Shown here in pieces: positions 45,876 to 54,331 of a DNA stretch of 64,000 nucleotides. A program made the translations under genes and the position numbers. Numbering within the stretch: position 1 is the first letter of the stretch; each line of letters opens with the position of its first letter. Below the pieces are notes generated by a model, which saw only the letters and a program-made list of their open reading frames with translations, ran no database searches and was not told where the DNA came from. Source of the stretch: Serinicoccus hydrothermalis (GTDB taxonomy: Bacteria > Actinomycetota > Actinomycetes > Actinomycetales > Dermatophilaceae); the NCBI RefSeq assembly GCF_001685415.1, contig NZ_CP014989.1:3533395-3597394 (forward strand). Direction: 5' to 3'.

Positions 45876-46703
45876 ATGGCGAACTACACCGCCGCTGACA
45901 TCAAGGCCCTGCGCGAGTCCACCGGCGCCGGGATGATGGACGTCAAGAAGGCTCTCGACGAGGCCGACGGCGACACCGCGAAGGCGACCGACCTGCTGCG
46001 GGTCAAGGGCCTCAAGGGCGTCACCAAGCGTGAGGGCCGCTCGGCCACGAACGGTCTGGTGCGCGCCCAGGTCGACGGTGGCGTCGGCACGCTGGTCGAG
46101 GTCAACTGCGAGACCGACTTCGTCGCGAAGGGCCCGAACTTCGGCGAGCTGGCCGACCGCGTCCTGGCTCAGGCCGTGGCGGTCCAGGCCGCCGACGCCG
46201 AGGCCCTGCTGGCCTCCGAGCTCGACGGCAAGACCGTCAAGGAGGTCCTCGACGACGCCAACGCCACCATCGGCGAGAAGATCGAGGTGCGCCGCGTCGC
46301 CCGCGTCGAGGGCGACCAGGTCGTGTCCTACCTGCACAAGACGATGCCGGACCTGCCCCCGCAGATCGGTGTCCTCGTCGCCACCACCGGTGGGGACGAG
46401 CAGGTCGCCCGCGACATCGCGATGCACGTCGCGGCCTTCTCCCCGTCGGTGCTGCAGCGCGACGAGATCGACGCCGAGACCGTCGAGAGCGAGCGCCGCA
46501 TCGCCGAGGAGACCGCCCGCGAGGAGGGCAAGCCCGAGCAGGCGCTGCCCCGCATCATCGAGGGCCGGGTCAACGGCTACTTCAAGGAGAACGTCCTCCT
46601 GGACCAGCCGTTCGCCAAGGACAACAAGAAGACGGTCGCCAAGGTGGCCGAGGAGGCCGGTGCGCAGGTCACCGGCTTCGCCCGCTTCAAGGTCGGCGTC
46701 TGA
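45876..46703 (+). CDS. tsf: Elongation factor Ts
   Basis: Nucleotide-exchange factor for EF-Tu. The 275-residue protein has the N-terminal UBA-like domain ([20 protein letters not shown]), the signature [19 protein letters not shown], and the core [20 protein letters not shown]. It ends [21 protein letters not shown] precedes the ATG. A strong terminator follows, so rpsB-tsf forms its own transcription unit. Confidence 0.97.
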   Translation: MANYTAADIKALRESTGAGMMDVKKALDEADGDTAKATDLLRVKGLKGVTKREGRSATNGLVRAQVDGGVGTLVEVNCETDFVAKGPNFGELADRVLAQAVAVQAADAEALLASELDGKTVKEVLDDANATIGEKIEVRRVARVEGDQVVSYLHKTMPDLPPQIGVLVATTGGDEQVARDIAMHVAAFSPSVLQRDEIDAETVESERRIAEETAREEGKPEQALPRIIEGRVNGYFKENVLLDQPFAKDNKKTVAKVAEEAGAQVTGFARFKVGV

Positions 46704-46723
46704 CGCCCACCTGAGCAGTCACC

Positions 46724-46757
46724 GGAAGGCCGGGTCCCCGTCGGGGCCCGGCCTTCC
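46724..46757 (+). terminator. rpsB-tsf terminator
   Basis: GGAAGGCCGGG-T-CCCC pairs with GGGGCCCGGCCTTCC across a 3-nt GTC loop: 15 bp with a single bulged T. It lies 20 nt after the tsf stop. This is the strongest hairpin terminator in the window. Confidence 0.85.
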
Positions 46758-46796
46758 GCCGTCCCGGCGCCGGACTCGCCGCCGGGACGCCACTCA

Positions 46797-46854
46797 TACG
46801 CAGAATCTGTTCTTCGGCCGTGATGCATCACCGCAGAGGAACACCTTCTGCGTA
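46797..46854. repeat. 58-nt imperfect palindrome between tsf and pyrH
   Basis: Zero-loop palindrome centred on ATGCAT (46825/46826), 24 of 29 pairs matched, with perfect 9-bp ends TACGCAGAA and TTCTGCGTA. It lies 39 nt after the tsf terminator. It resembles the two 52-nt palindromes of the window in size, zero loop and TGTTC/GAACA content, but its end and core sequences differ, so membership of the same family is uncertain. Confidence 0.7.
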
Positions 46855-46894
46855 GGAGTGCGGGTGGGGCGCCCGCCGCCGGGGCACGTCCGCC

Positions 46895-46981
46895 CCGGGG
46901 AGGATCGGTGCAGGTGCACCCATGCTCGCGGTATACGGGCGCTGGGCCGGGGAGGATCGGTGCAGGTGCACCGATGCTCGC
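46895..46981. repeat. Two 35-bp direct repeats upstream of pyrH
   Basis: Copies at 46895-46929 and 46947-46981, 52 bp apart, differ at one position. Each begins CCGGGGAGGATCGGTGCAGG. In copy 2 the segment ATCGGTGCAGGTGCACCGAT (46956-46975) is a palindrome with 9-bp arms; copy 1 has one mismatch (CCCAT). Placed 108-195 bp before the pyrH start, they look like paired operators. The 385-bp tsf-pyrH gap holds, in order, the terminator, the 58-nt palindrome, these repeats and a ribosome site; I see no gene in it. Confidence 0.85.
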
Positions 46982-47088
46982 CGGCTGCGGCTGCGGTCGC
47001 GCCCTGCCGCGGCGGCCGAGGGCCGCTGCACCCAGCGCCGTGTGGCAGGATCGAGCGACCGCCCCAGCACGACCTCAGGAGGATCCGC

Positions 47089-47850
47089 ATGACCACGACG
47101 GTGCCCGCGCCCGAGACCCAGGCAGGCCCCGAGTCCGCGGACCTGCCGAGGCGGGTCCTGCTCAAGCTCTCGGGGGAGGCCTTCGGCGGCGGCCACGTCG
47201 GCGTCGACCCGGACGTGGTCAAGGGGATCGCGCACCAGATCGCCGACGCGCACCGGGCAGGGGTCGAGATCGCGGTGGTCATCGGCGGGGGCAACTTCTT
47301 CCGCGGGGCCGAGCTGCAGCAGCGGGGTATGGAGCGCGCCCGCGCCGACTACATGGGGATGCTCGGCACCGTCATGAACTGCCTGGCGCTCCAGGACTTC
47401 CTCGAGAAGGAGGGCGTGGACACCCGCGTCCAGACCGCGATCACCATGGGCCAGGTCGCCGAGCCCTACATCCCGCGCCGCGCGATGCGGCACCTGCAGA
47501 AGGGCCGGGTCGTCATCTTCGGCGCCGGGGCCGGTATGCCCTACTTCTCCACCGACACCGTCTCGGCCCAGCGGGCGCTGGAGATCAAGTGCGACCAGGT
47601 CCTCATGAGCAAGCACGGCGTCGACGGGGTCTACACCGCCGACCCGCGCCGGGACGCCGACGCCCGCAAGCTGGACCGGCTGACCTTCTCCGAGGCGCTC
47701 AGCGGCAACTTGCGGGTGGTCGACGCGGCCGCCTTCAGCCTGTGCATGGACAACGCCCTGCCCATGCTCGTCTTCGGCATGGACGGCGAGGACTCCATCA
47801 CCCGCGCCATCAAGGGTGAGAGGATCGGGACACTCGTCACGGCGGGCTGA
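47089..47850 (+). CDS. pyrH: Uridylate kinase
   Basis: Hexameric UMP kinase, UMP to UDP. The 253-residue protein has [35 protein letters not shown], the allosteric/acceptor region [20 protein letters not shown], and [20 protein letters not shown] with [15 protein letters not shown]. The N-terminus carries about 20 extra residues ([17 protein letters not shown]). The ATG at 47089 follows AGGAGGA. frr and cdsA follow in the standard order. Confidence 0.97.
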   Translation: MTTTVPAPETQAGPESADLPRRVLLKLSGEAFGGGHVGVDPDVVKGIAHQIADAHRAGVEIAVVIGGGNFFRGAELQQRGMERARADYMGMLGTVMNCLALQDFLEKEGVDTRVQTAITMGQVAEPYIPRRAMRHLQKGRVVIFGAGAGMPYFSTDTVSAQRALEIKCDQVLMSKHGVDGVYTADPRRDADARKLDRLTFSEALSGNLRVVDAAAFSLCMDNALPMLVFGMDGEDSITRAIKGERIGTLVTAG

Positions 47851-47908
47851 CCCGCCGCCCGCACACCGACCTGCCGCAGCGACGGCATGAACGAAGGAGC
47901 ACGACAGC

Positions 47909-48475
47909 ATGTCCGAGGTCGTCGAGATGGCCCTGCTGGAGGCCGAGGAGAAGATGGACAAGGCGCTGGACGTGGCGCGCGAGGACATGACGTCCATCCG
48001 CACCGGCCGCGCGCACCCGGGCATGTTCAGCAAGCTCGAGGTGGACTACTACGGTGCGCCGACGCCGCTGCAGCAGCTGGCCAGCTTCAGCATCCAGGAC
48101 GCCCGCACCGTGCTCATCACCCCCTACGACAAGGGCGCGATGAAGGACATCGAGAAGGCGCTGCGCGAGGCCGACCTCGGCGCCAACCCCAGCAACGACG
48201 GCAACGCCATCCGCATCGTCATGCCGCAGCTCACCGAGGAGCGGCGCCGGGAGTACATCAAGCTGGCACACACCAAGGGCGAGGAGGCCAAGGTGTCGGT
48301 CCGGCACGTGCGCCGCCACGCCAAGGACCAGATCGACAAGGCCGTCAAGGACGGCGAGATCGGCGAGGACGAGGGCACCCGCGGCGAGAAGGACCTGGAG
48401 TCCCTCACCAAGCGCCACGTCGACGTCGTCGACGACATCCTCAAGCACAAGGAGGCCGAGCTGCTCGAGGTCTGA
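47909..48475 (+). CDS. frr: Ribosome recycling factor
   Basis: Releases ribosomes from mRNA after termination together with EF-G. The 188-residue length is typical. Seen: EEKMDKALDVAREDMTSIRT and GRAHPGMFSKLEVDYYGAPT, PLQQLASFSIQDARTVLITP, then the helical bundle part RHVRRHAKDQIDKAVKDGEI and KHVDV-like end (KRHVDVVDDILKHKEAELLE). GAAGGAG precedes the ATG. It lies 58 nt after pyrH. Confidence 0.97.
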   Translation: MSEVVEMALLEAEEKMDKALDVAREDMTSIRTGRAHPGMFSKLEVDYYGAPTPLQQLASFSIQDARTVLITPYDKGAMKDIEKALREADLGANPSNDGNAIRIVMPQLTEERRREYIKLAHTKGEEAKVSVRHVRRHAKDQIDKAVKDGEIGEDEGTRGEKDLESLTKRHVDVVDDILKHKEAELLEV

Positions 48476-48505
48476 GCAGCCGCGAGCCTGGCGAGAGCCA
48501 CCCTC

Positions 48506-49408
48506 ATGACCGAGCCCACCACCGGCACCGCCGCCGCGGAGCAGCCCCTGACCAGGCGGGCGGCACGAGCGGCGCGGCGGGCGGCACGGGCCGCGTCCCC
48601 GGGCCGGACCCCTCGGGCCGGGCGCAACCTGCCCGCCGCGATCGGCGTCGGGGTCTTCCTCGTCCTGCTCATCGTCGCGAGCCTGGTCTTCTGGAAGCCG
48701 GCCTTCGTCTACCTCGTCGCCGCGGCCGCGGTCGTCGGGGTGTGGGAGCTGACGGAGGCGCTGCGCAGCGGCCGGGTCGTGGCCCCGCTGCCGCCCGTCC
48801 TGCTCTCGGTCGGGCTCGTCCCGCTCGCCTACTACGGAGGCCCGGACGCCCTCGCCGTGGGCTTCGCCGCGGCCGCCGCCCTCGTGCTCCTGTGGCGCAG
48901 CTTCGGCTACCCCGAGGACGCGGCGCGCGACGTCGCCGGCGGTGTCTTCATCGTGGCCTACGTGCCGCTGCTCGCCGGGATCACCTCGCTCATGCTGGCC
49001 CAGCCCGACGGGGTGGGCCGGATCATCACCTTCATCCTCGTCACCATCGCCTCGGACACCGGCGGGTATGCCGTGGGCGTCCTGCGCGGGCGGACCCCCA
49101 TGGCGCCCTCGCTGTCGCCGAAGAAGTCGTGGGAGGGCTTCGCCGGGTCGGTCGCCACCAGCGCGCTGACCGGCGTCGCCTGCGTGACCCTGCTCCTCGA
49201 CGGGCCGTGGTGGGCCGGTGCCGTCGTGGGCGCGGTGGCCGCGGCCTTCGCGACCGTGGGCGACCTGGCCGAGTCCGCGATCAAGCGCGACCTCGGCATC
49301 AAGGACATGGGCAGCATCCTGCCCGGGCACGGGGGAGTCATGGACCGGCTGGACTCCCTCGTCGTCACCGCCCCGGTCTGCTGGGCGCTGCTCCGGCTCT
49401 TCGTCTGA
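48506..49408 (+). CDS. cdsA: Phosphatidate cytidylyltransferase
   Basis: Integral membrane enzyme making CDP-diacylglycerol for phospholipid synthesis. The 300-residue protein has an Arg/Ala-rich N-terminus, about eight hydrophobic segments and the CdsA signature LAESAIKRDLGIKDMGSILP followed by GHGGVMDRLDSLV near the C-terminus; PMAPSLSPKKSWEGFAGS is the other conserved loop. It lies 30 nt after frr and belongs to the pyrH-frr-cdsA group. Confidence 0.95.
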   Translation: MTEPTTGTAAAEQPLTRRAARAARRAARAASPGRTPRAGRNLPAAIGVGVFLVLLIVASLVFWKPAFVYLVAAAAVVGVWELTEALRSGRVVAPLPPVLLSVGLVPLAYYGGPDALAVGFAAAAALVLLWRSFGYPEDAARDVAGGVFIVAYVPLLAGITSLMLAQPDGVGRIITFILVTIASDTGGYAVGVLRGRTPMAPSLSPKKSWEGFAGSVATSALTGVACVTLLLDGPWWAGAVVGAVAAAFATVGDLAESAIKRDLGIKDMGSILPGHGGVMDRLDSLVVTAPVCWALLRLFV

Positions 49409-49453
49409 CGGGATGCTGTCGCGGCCCGCCGGACCTGAGACACTGGGAGGGCG

Positions 49454-50623
49454 ATGACCACCGAGCTCCCCACCCCGACCACCGACCGCCCCGCCCCCGG
49501 TCAGCTGACCTTCCGCGCGCCGCGCCGGGGCAAGGCGCCCACCCACCTCGCCGACCACGACCTGGCCGGGCGCAAGGACTGGGCGCGCGAGCTGGGCATA
49601 CCCGCCTTCCGTGCCGACCAGGTGAGCCGGCACTACTTCGAGCGGCTGGTCACCGACGCCGCCCAGATGACCGACCTGCCGAAGACCGGCCGGTCCGAGC
49701 TGGTCGAGGGGCTGCTCCCACCGCTGCTGACGCCGGTCCGCACGCTGTCGGCCGACGACGGTGCCACCCTCAAGCAGGTGCACCGCCTGCACGACGGCGC
49801 GATGGTCGAGTCGGTGCTCATGCGCTACCCGGGTCGGGTGACGATGTGCATCTCCAGCCAGGCCGGGTGCGGGATGAACTGCCCCTTCTGCGCGACCGGG
49901 CAGGCGGGCCTGACCCGCAACCTGTCGACCGCGGAGATCGTCGAGCAGGTCGTCGCGGCGGCCCGCGCGCTGCGGCACGGCGACCTGCACGGGGGTGAGG
50001 AGGGCACCCACGACGCGCAGGAGGCGCTGCGCGTCTCCAACGTCGTCTTCATGGGGATGGGCGAGGCGCTCGCCAACTACAAGGCCTCGCTCGGCGCCAT
50101 CCACCGGCTCGTCGACCCCGCTCCGGAGGGGCTGGGTATGTCGGCGCGCGGTGTGACGATGTCCACCGTCGGGCTGGTGCCCGGGATCGACCGGCTGGCG
50201 GGAGAGGGCATACCGGTGACGCTGGCGCTGTCCCTGCACGCGCCCGACGACGAGCTGCGCGACGAGCTGGTGCCGATCAACACGCGCTGGAAGGTGGACG
50301 AGGCGCTCGACGCCGCCCGGCGCTACTTCGAGGCCACGGGGCGGCGCGTGTCGATCGAGTACGCCCTCATCCGCGACATCAACGACCAGGCCTGGCGCGC
50401 GGACCTGCTCGGCGAGAAGCTCAACGCCCGGGGGCGCGGCTGGGTGCACGTCAACCCCATCCCGCTCAACCCCACGCCGGGGAGCAAGTGGACCGCCTCG
50501 CGGCGCGGGGTCGAGCAGCAGTTCGTCGAGCGCCTCCTGGCCCACGGCATCCCCACGACGGTGCGCGACACCCGTGGCTCGGACATCGACGGCGCCTGCG
50601 GGCAGCTCGCCGCCACCGTCTGA
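49454..50623 (+). CDS. rlmN: 23S rRNA (adenine(2503)-C(2))-methyltransferase
   Basis: Radical-SAM enzyme that methylates A2503 of 23S rRNA and A37 of some tRNAs. The 389-residue protein has the iron-sulfur motif CGMNCPFC (CxxxCxxC) within [20 protein letters not shown], the [15 protein letters not shown] region, [20 protein letters not shown] and a C-terminal part with [20 protein letters not shown], whose Cys is the catalytic partner. It lies 45 nt after cdsA. Complete and normal. Confidence 0.96.
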   Translation: MTTELPTPTTDRPAPGQLTFRAPRRGKAPTHLADHDLAGRKDWARELGIPAFRADQVSRHYFERLVTDAAQMTDLPKTGRSELVEGLLPPLLTPVRTLSADDGATLKQVHRLHDGAMVESVLMRYPGRVTMCISSQAGCGMNCPFCATGQAGLTRNLSTAEIVEQVVAAARALRHGDLHGGEEGTHDAQEALRVSNVVFMGMGEALANYKASLGAIHRLVDPAPEGLGMSARGVTMSTVGLVPGIDRLAGEGIPVTLALSLHAPDDELRDELVPINTRWKVDEALDAARRYFEATGRRVSIEYALIRDINDQAWRADLLGEKLNARGRGWVHVNPIPLNPTPGSKWTASRRGVEQQFVERLLAHGIPTTVRDTRGSDIDGACGQLAATV

Positions 50624-50638
50624 CGCGACGCGGCCGCC

Positions 50639-51856
50639 TCAGCTCTCCGGTGCGATGAGGTCGGCAGCCTCCTGCACGGTGTCCACCAGGTGCAGGGCGT
50701 CCGCCATCGCCCGGTCCTGCCCGAGCGCCCGGAGGAGCTGCCAGACCGGCAGCCGCGTGGTCCAGTGCTCCCGACCGACGAGCACGAGCGGCGTCAGCCC
50801 GCCCTCCTGGGCGTCGACCTCGTAGTAGAGCCGGGTCGCCATCTGGAAGACCTCCTGCACGGTGCCGGCCGCCCCCGGCAGGACCACCAGGCCGTCCCGG
50901 GAGTGCGCCAGCAGCAGGTCCTCGCGCAGCGCGTTGCTGAAGAACTTCGCGATGAGCTGGCCGAAGACGTTGGGCGGCTCGTGCCCGTAGTACCAGGTGG
51001 GGATGCCCACGCTGCGCAGCCGCCGTGGCACCGCTGCCTCGCCGGCCCCGTCCCGCAGCCGCAGGGCGGGCTCGGCCCAGGCACCGACGTCGGGCGCGAA
51101 CCCGGGCGCCTGCGCGAGGGTGTCCAGCGCGCTCTGCAGCAGCGTCTCGTCGGCCGCCCAGGCGCCGAGGTTGGCCGCCTCCATCGCCCCCGGACCGCCG
51201 CCGGTGAGCACCACCGCACCGCTCTCCGCCAGGCGGTGCCCGAGCAGCGCGGCCGCGGCGAACTCCGGGGTGCCACGGGTCAGCGCGTGCCCGCCCATGA
51301 CGCCCACCGCCCGGCGCCCGTCGAGCACGGCGGCCAGGGCGTCGGACATCGCGTCGTCGTGGATGGCGCGCAGCGCGCTGACATAGGCGTCGTGGCGCAG
51401 CGTGGCGTCCTCGAACCAGCGGTATGCCCGTGCGTCGGGCGTCCCGGCGTACCCGTCCTGCTCGAGCCCGGCATACAGCTCGGCGGCGGTGTAGAGGTGA
51501 CCGCGGTAGGGGTCGATCGGGGCCTGCGGCGCGGCGGGGAAGACCAGGGCACCGGTGGCACGCAGGTGCGCGTCGACCTCGTCGTCGAGGCGGCCGCCGA
51601 GGACCACGAGGTCGTCCAGGTCTTGGCGGGCCAGCAGCAGCTCCTTGTCCGCGGTCAGGTCGAGCCCCTGGACCCGCAGCGGGGGCAGCCGACCCTCGGA
51701 GCGCAGCCACCGCCGCCACGTCGCCCGGTCCTCGACCTCGCGCCCGGCCACCGCCGCGCGCGTCTCCACCCGGCGGTAGCGGACCTCCGCGACGCGCCCC
51801 GCGCCGACCTCGAGGTCGCACACGTCGTCGCTGACCGGCCGGCTGCGCTGCTGCAT
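50639..51856 (-). CDS. LOG/TIGR00730-like Rossmann-fold protein, altered motif
   Basis: A 405-residue protein. The second half resembles the LOG family: AVGVMGGHALTRGTPEFAAA, VVLTGGGPGAMEAANLGAWA and AGTVQEVFQMATRLYYEVDA. The LOG catalytic PGGxGTxxE appears as LPGAAGTVQE, so one Gly is Ala; LOG activity (cytokinin riboside monophosphate hydrolysis) is doubtful. The first 190 residues form an extra domain that I do not recognise (DLEVGAGRVAEVRYRRVETR). The ATG at 51856 lies in a TGCATACC site. It converges on rlmN with 15 nt between stops. Confidence 0.75.
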   Translation of the reverse strand: MQQRSRPVSDDVCDLEVGAGRVAEVRYRRVETRAAVAGREVEDRATWRRWLRSEGRLPPLRVQGLDLTADKELLLARQDLDDLVVLGGRLDDEVDAHLRATGALVFPAAPQAPIDPYRGHLYTAAELYAGLEQDGYAGTPDARAYRWFEDATLRHDAYVSALRAIHDDAMSDALAAVLDGRRAVGVMGGHALTRGTPEFAAAALLGHRLAESGAVVLTGGGPGAMEAANLGAWAADETLLQSALDTLAQAPGFAPDVGAWAEPALRLRDGAGEAAVPRRLRSVGIPTWYYGHEPPNVFGQLIAKFFSNALREDLLLAHSRDGLVVLPGAAGTVQEVFQMATRLYYEVDAQEGGLTPLVLVGREHWTTRLPVWQLLRALGQDRAMADALHLVDTVQEAADLIAPES

Positions 51857-51949
51857 ACCTCGCGACCCTAGCCGCCGTCCGCCGCAGGATCGTGACCGCC
51901 GGCCGGGACCGCTCTGGCGCCGCGCCCCTCGGGGGTGTGTGATGGGGGC

Positions 51950-53866
51950 ATGAGCAGCGACGCCACCTCCCCGGAGACCTACCGCGACCTCGTCGCGAGC
52001 AGCCTGTCCGACCCGGCCGGGTTCTGGGGTGAGGCGGCCGGCGCCGTCGACTGGATCCGCCGACCGAGCCAGGTGCTCGACGACAGCGAGCCGCCCTTCT
52101 CCCGCTGGTTCCCCGACGGGACGCTCAACGTCTGCTTCAACGCCCTGGACCGGCACGTCGTGCACGGCCGCGCCGACCAGACGGCGCTCATCTACGACAG
52201 CCCCGTCACCGGCACGACCAGGCGCTACACGTACGCCGAGCTGCTGGACCTCGTGGCGCGCTTCGCCGGGGTTCTGCGCGACCTGGGCGTCGGCAAGGGC
52301 GACCGCGTCGTGGTCTACCTGCCGATGGTGCCCGAGGCCGTCATCACCATGCTCGCCTGCGCGCGCATCGGCGCGGTGCACTCGGTGGTCTTCGGCGGCT
52401 TCGCCCCGGCCGAGCTGGCCGCCCGGATCGAGGATGCCCGGCCCCGCGTCGTGGTGTCCGCCTCCTGCGGGATCGAGCCGTCCGGGGTCATCGCCTACAA
52501 GCCGATGCTGGACGCCGCGATCGAGCGGTCCGCGCACACCCCGGAGCACTGCGTGATCCTGCAGCGCGAGCAGCAGCCGTGCGAGCTGGGGGAGCGCGAC
52601 CTCGACTGGGCCACGCTCATGCACCCGGACGCGGTGGCACCCGCGGCCTGCGTGCCGGTGGACGCGACCGACCCGCTCTACGTCCTCTACACCTCGGGCA
52701 CCACCGGCCGCCCCAAGGGGATCGTGCGGGACAGCGGCGGGTATGCCGTCGCGCTGCGCTGGTCGATGACGCACCTCTACGGCGTGCACCCGGGGGAGAC
52801 GTGGTTCTGCGCCTCGGACGTCGGGTGGGTCGTCGGGCACTCCTACATCGTCTACGCGCCGCTGCTCACCGGCGCGACGACGATCCTCTACGAGGGCAAG
52901 CCGGTCGGCACCCCGGACGCGGGCGCCTTCTGGCGGGTGATCGCCGAGCACGGGGCGATGGCCGCGTTCACGGCGCCCACCGCGATCCGGGCGATCACGA
53001 AGCAGGACCCGTCGGCCCAGCTGGTGGGGGACTACGACCTCTCCGCGCTCCGGGCGCTCTTCCTCGCCGGCGAGCGGCTGGACCCGGACACCTGGGCCTG
53101 GGCCACCGAGCACCTCGGGGTCCCGGTGATCGACAACTGGTGGCAGACCGAGACCGGCTGGCCGATCGCCATCAACCCCGTGGGGCCGGACGGCGCGCTC
53201 TTCGAGATCCGCCCGGGAAGCCCAGGGCCGGCGACGGCGGGCTGGGACGTGCGCGTGCTGGACCCGCAGGGGGAGCAGGCGCCCGCCGGCACCGAGGGCG
53301 CCATCTGCCTGAGGCTCCCGCTGCCCCCGGGGGCGCTGCCGACGCTGTGGCAGGACGACGAGCGCTTCGTCAGCTCCTACCTGTCCGCCCACGAGGGCTA
53401 CTACCTCTCCGGTGACGGGGGCTACGTCGACGAGGACGGCTACGTCTTCGTCATGGGCCGGACCGACGACGTGCTCAACGTCGCCGGGCACCGGCTGTCG
53501 ACCGGATCGCTCGAGGAGGCGCTGGCCGGCCACCCCGCGGTGGCCGAGTGCGCCGTCATCGGGGTCGCCGACCAGCTCAAGGGCCAGGTGCCGCGGGGGC
53601 TGGTCGTGCTCAGGGCGGGGACCGACACCGACGAGGCGGGGCTGGCCCGGCTGCAGGAGGAGCTCGTCGCGCGGGTGCGGGCCGAGGTGGGCGCCGTGGC
53701 CTCGCTGCGGCGGGTGGACGTCGTGGACGCCTTGCCGAAGACGCGCTCGGGCAAGATCCTGCGCCGCACCATGCGGCAGATCGCCGACGGCGAGACCCCG
53801 CTGGTGCCCTCCACCATCGAGGACCCCGGGGTGCTGGACGACCTGCGGACGCTGCTGCAGGGGTAG
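51950..53866 (+). CDS. prpE: Propionyl/acetyl-CoA synthetase (PrpE-like)
   Basis: AMP-forming acyl-CoA ligase of 638 residues. Seen: the N-terminal ACS domain (DWIRRPSQVLDDSEPPFSRW), the P-loop LYVLYTSGTTGRPKGIVRDS near residue 245, NWWQTETGWPIAINP, YLSGDGGYVDEDGYVFVMGR, DDVLNVAGHRLSTGSLEEAL and the C-terminal LPKTRSGKILRR with the regulatory, acetylatable Lys. FNALDRHV and the VIAYKPMLDAAIE region fit PrpE better than Acs; both substrates remain possible. I chose the ATG at 51950 over 51935 (CDGGMSS). Confidence 0.88.
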   Translation: MSSDATSPETYRDLVASSLSDPAGFWGEAAGAVDWIRRPSQVLDDSEPPFSRWFPDGTLNVCFNALDRHVVHGRADQTALIYDSPVTGTTRRYTYAELLDLVARFAGVLRDLGVGKGDRVVVYLPMVPEAVITMLACARIGAVHSVVFGGFAPAELAARIEDARPRVVVSASCGIEPSGVIAYKPMLDAAIERSAHTPEHCVILQREQQPCELGERDLDWATLMHPDAVAPAACVPVDATDPLYVLYTSGTTGRPKGIVRDSGGYAVALRWSMTHLYGVHPGETWFCASDVGWVVGHSYIVYAPLLTGATTILYEGKPVGTPDAGAFWRVIAEHGAMAAFTAPTAIRAITKQDPSAQLVGDYDLSALRALFLAGERLDPDTWAWATEHLGVPVIDNWWQTETGWPIAINPVGPDGALFEIRPGSPGPATAGWDVRVLDPQGEQAPAGTEGAICLRLPLPPGALPTLWQDDERFVSSYLSAHEGYYLSGDGGYVDEDGYVFVMGRTDDVLNVAGHRLSTGSLEEALAGHPAVAECAVIGVADQLKGQVPRGLVVLRAGTDTDEAGLARLQEELVARVRAEVGAVASLRRVDVVDALPKTRSGKILRRTMRQIADGETPLVPSTIEDPGVLDDLRTLLQG

Positions 53867-54004
53867 GGCGCGCCGGCATACCCGGACACGACGGGCCGGC
53901 CCGGACGGGGCCTGTGGACAAGTTCTGCGGCGGGGGTGCCGCGCTGCCTAGCCTCGACCGTGAGCCGGACGATCCAGGTCCGGACCGAGAGGGAGGGGGC
54001 GCGG

Positions 54005-54331
54005 ATGGGACACGTCGTGCGCGTGGACGGCGACCGGCTGGCTGCCGCGGCGCAGGAGCAGGACGGGGCCGGGGCGGCGCTGGAGGAGATCGCCGAGGGG
54101 CTCGCGCGGGTGCTGACGATGGTGGCGCAGGGTGCGGGCGAGGGATCGCTGGCCGACACCGCGCGAGCCGCCGCCGGGCACTGGCGCCGCGGCCTGCGCG
54201 AGGTGGGGGAGCAGGGACGGTCCCTGGCGCGGGCGACCCGGCAGGCGCGTGAGGACTACCTGGTCGTGGAGCAGCTCCTGACCGGTGGCTGGCGAGGTGC
54301 TCACAGCGCTCCCGCGCGGTGGGTGCCGTGA
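54005..54331 (+). CDS. Small helical WXG100/EspC-like protein
   Basis: A 108-residue, mostly helical protein: GHVVRVDGDRLAAAAQEQDG, then a long Ala/Glu/Arg-rich helix pair with a turn at AGHWRRGLREVGEQ. Length, two-helix pattern and a VDGDRLAAAA start resemble EspC-type (T7SS) or WXG100 partner proteins; the exact WxG is not present. It heads a three-gene operon with 4-nt overlaps. The ATG at 54005 is chosen; upstream codons to 53936 look non-coding. No ESX core gene is in the window, so secretion is inference. Confidence 0.6.
   Translation: MGHVVRVDGDRLAAAAQEQDGAGAALEEIAEGLARVLTMVAQGAGEGSLADTARAAAGHWRRGLREVGEQGRSLARATRQAREDYLVVEQLLTGGWRGAHSAPARWVP

Noticed and set aside
53913..53921. TGTGGACAA, an exact complement of the DnaA box TTGTCCACA, upstream of the WXG-like operon
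   Set aside because: Only one box is seen, with no AT-rich unwinding region and no dnaA/dnaN nearby, so it is not evidence for an origin. It may contribute to the promoter region.
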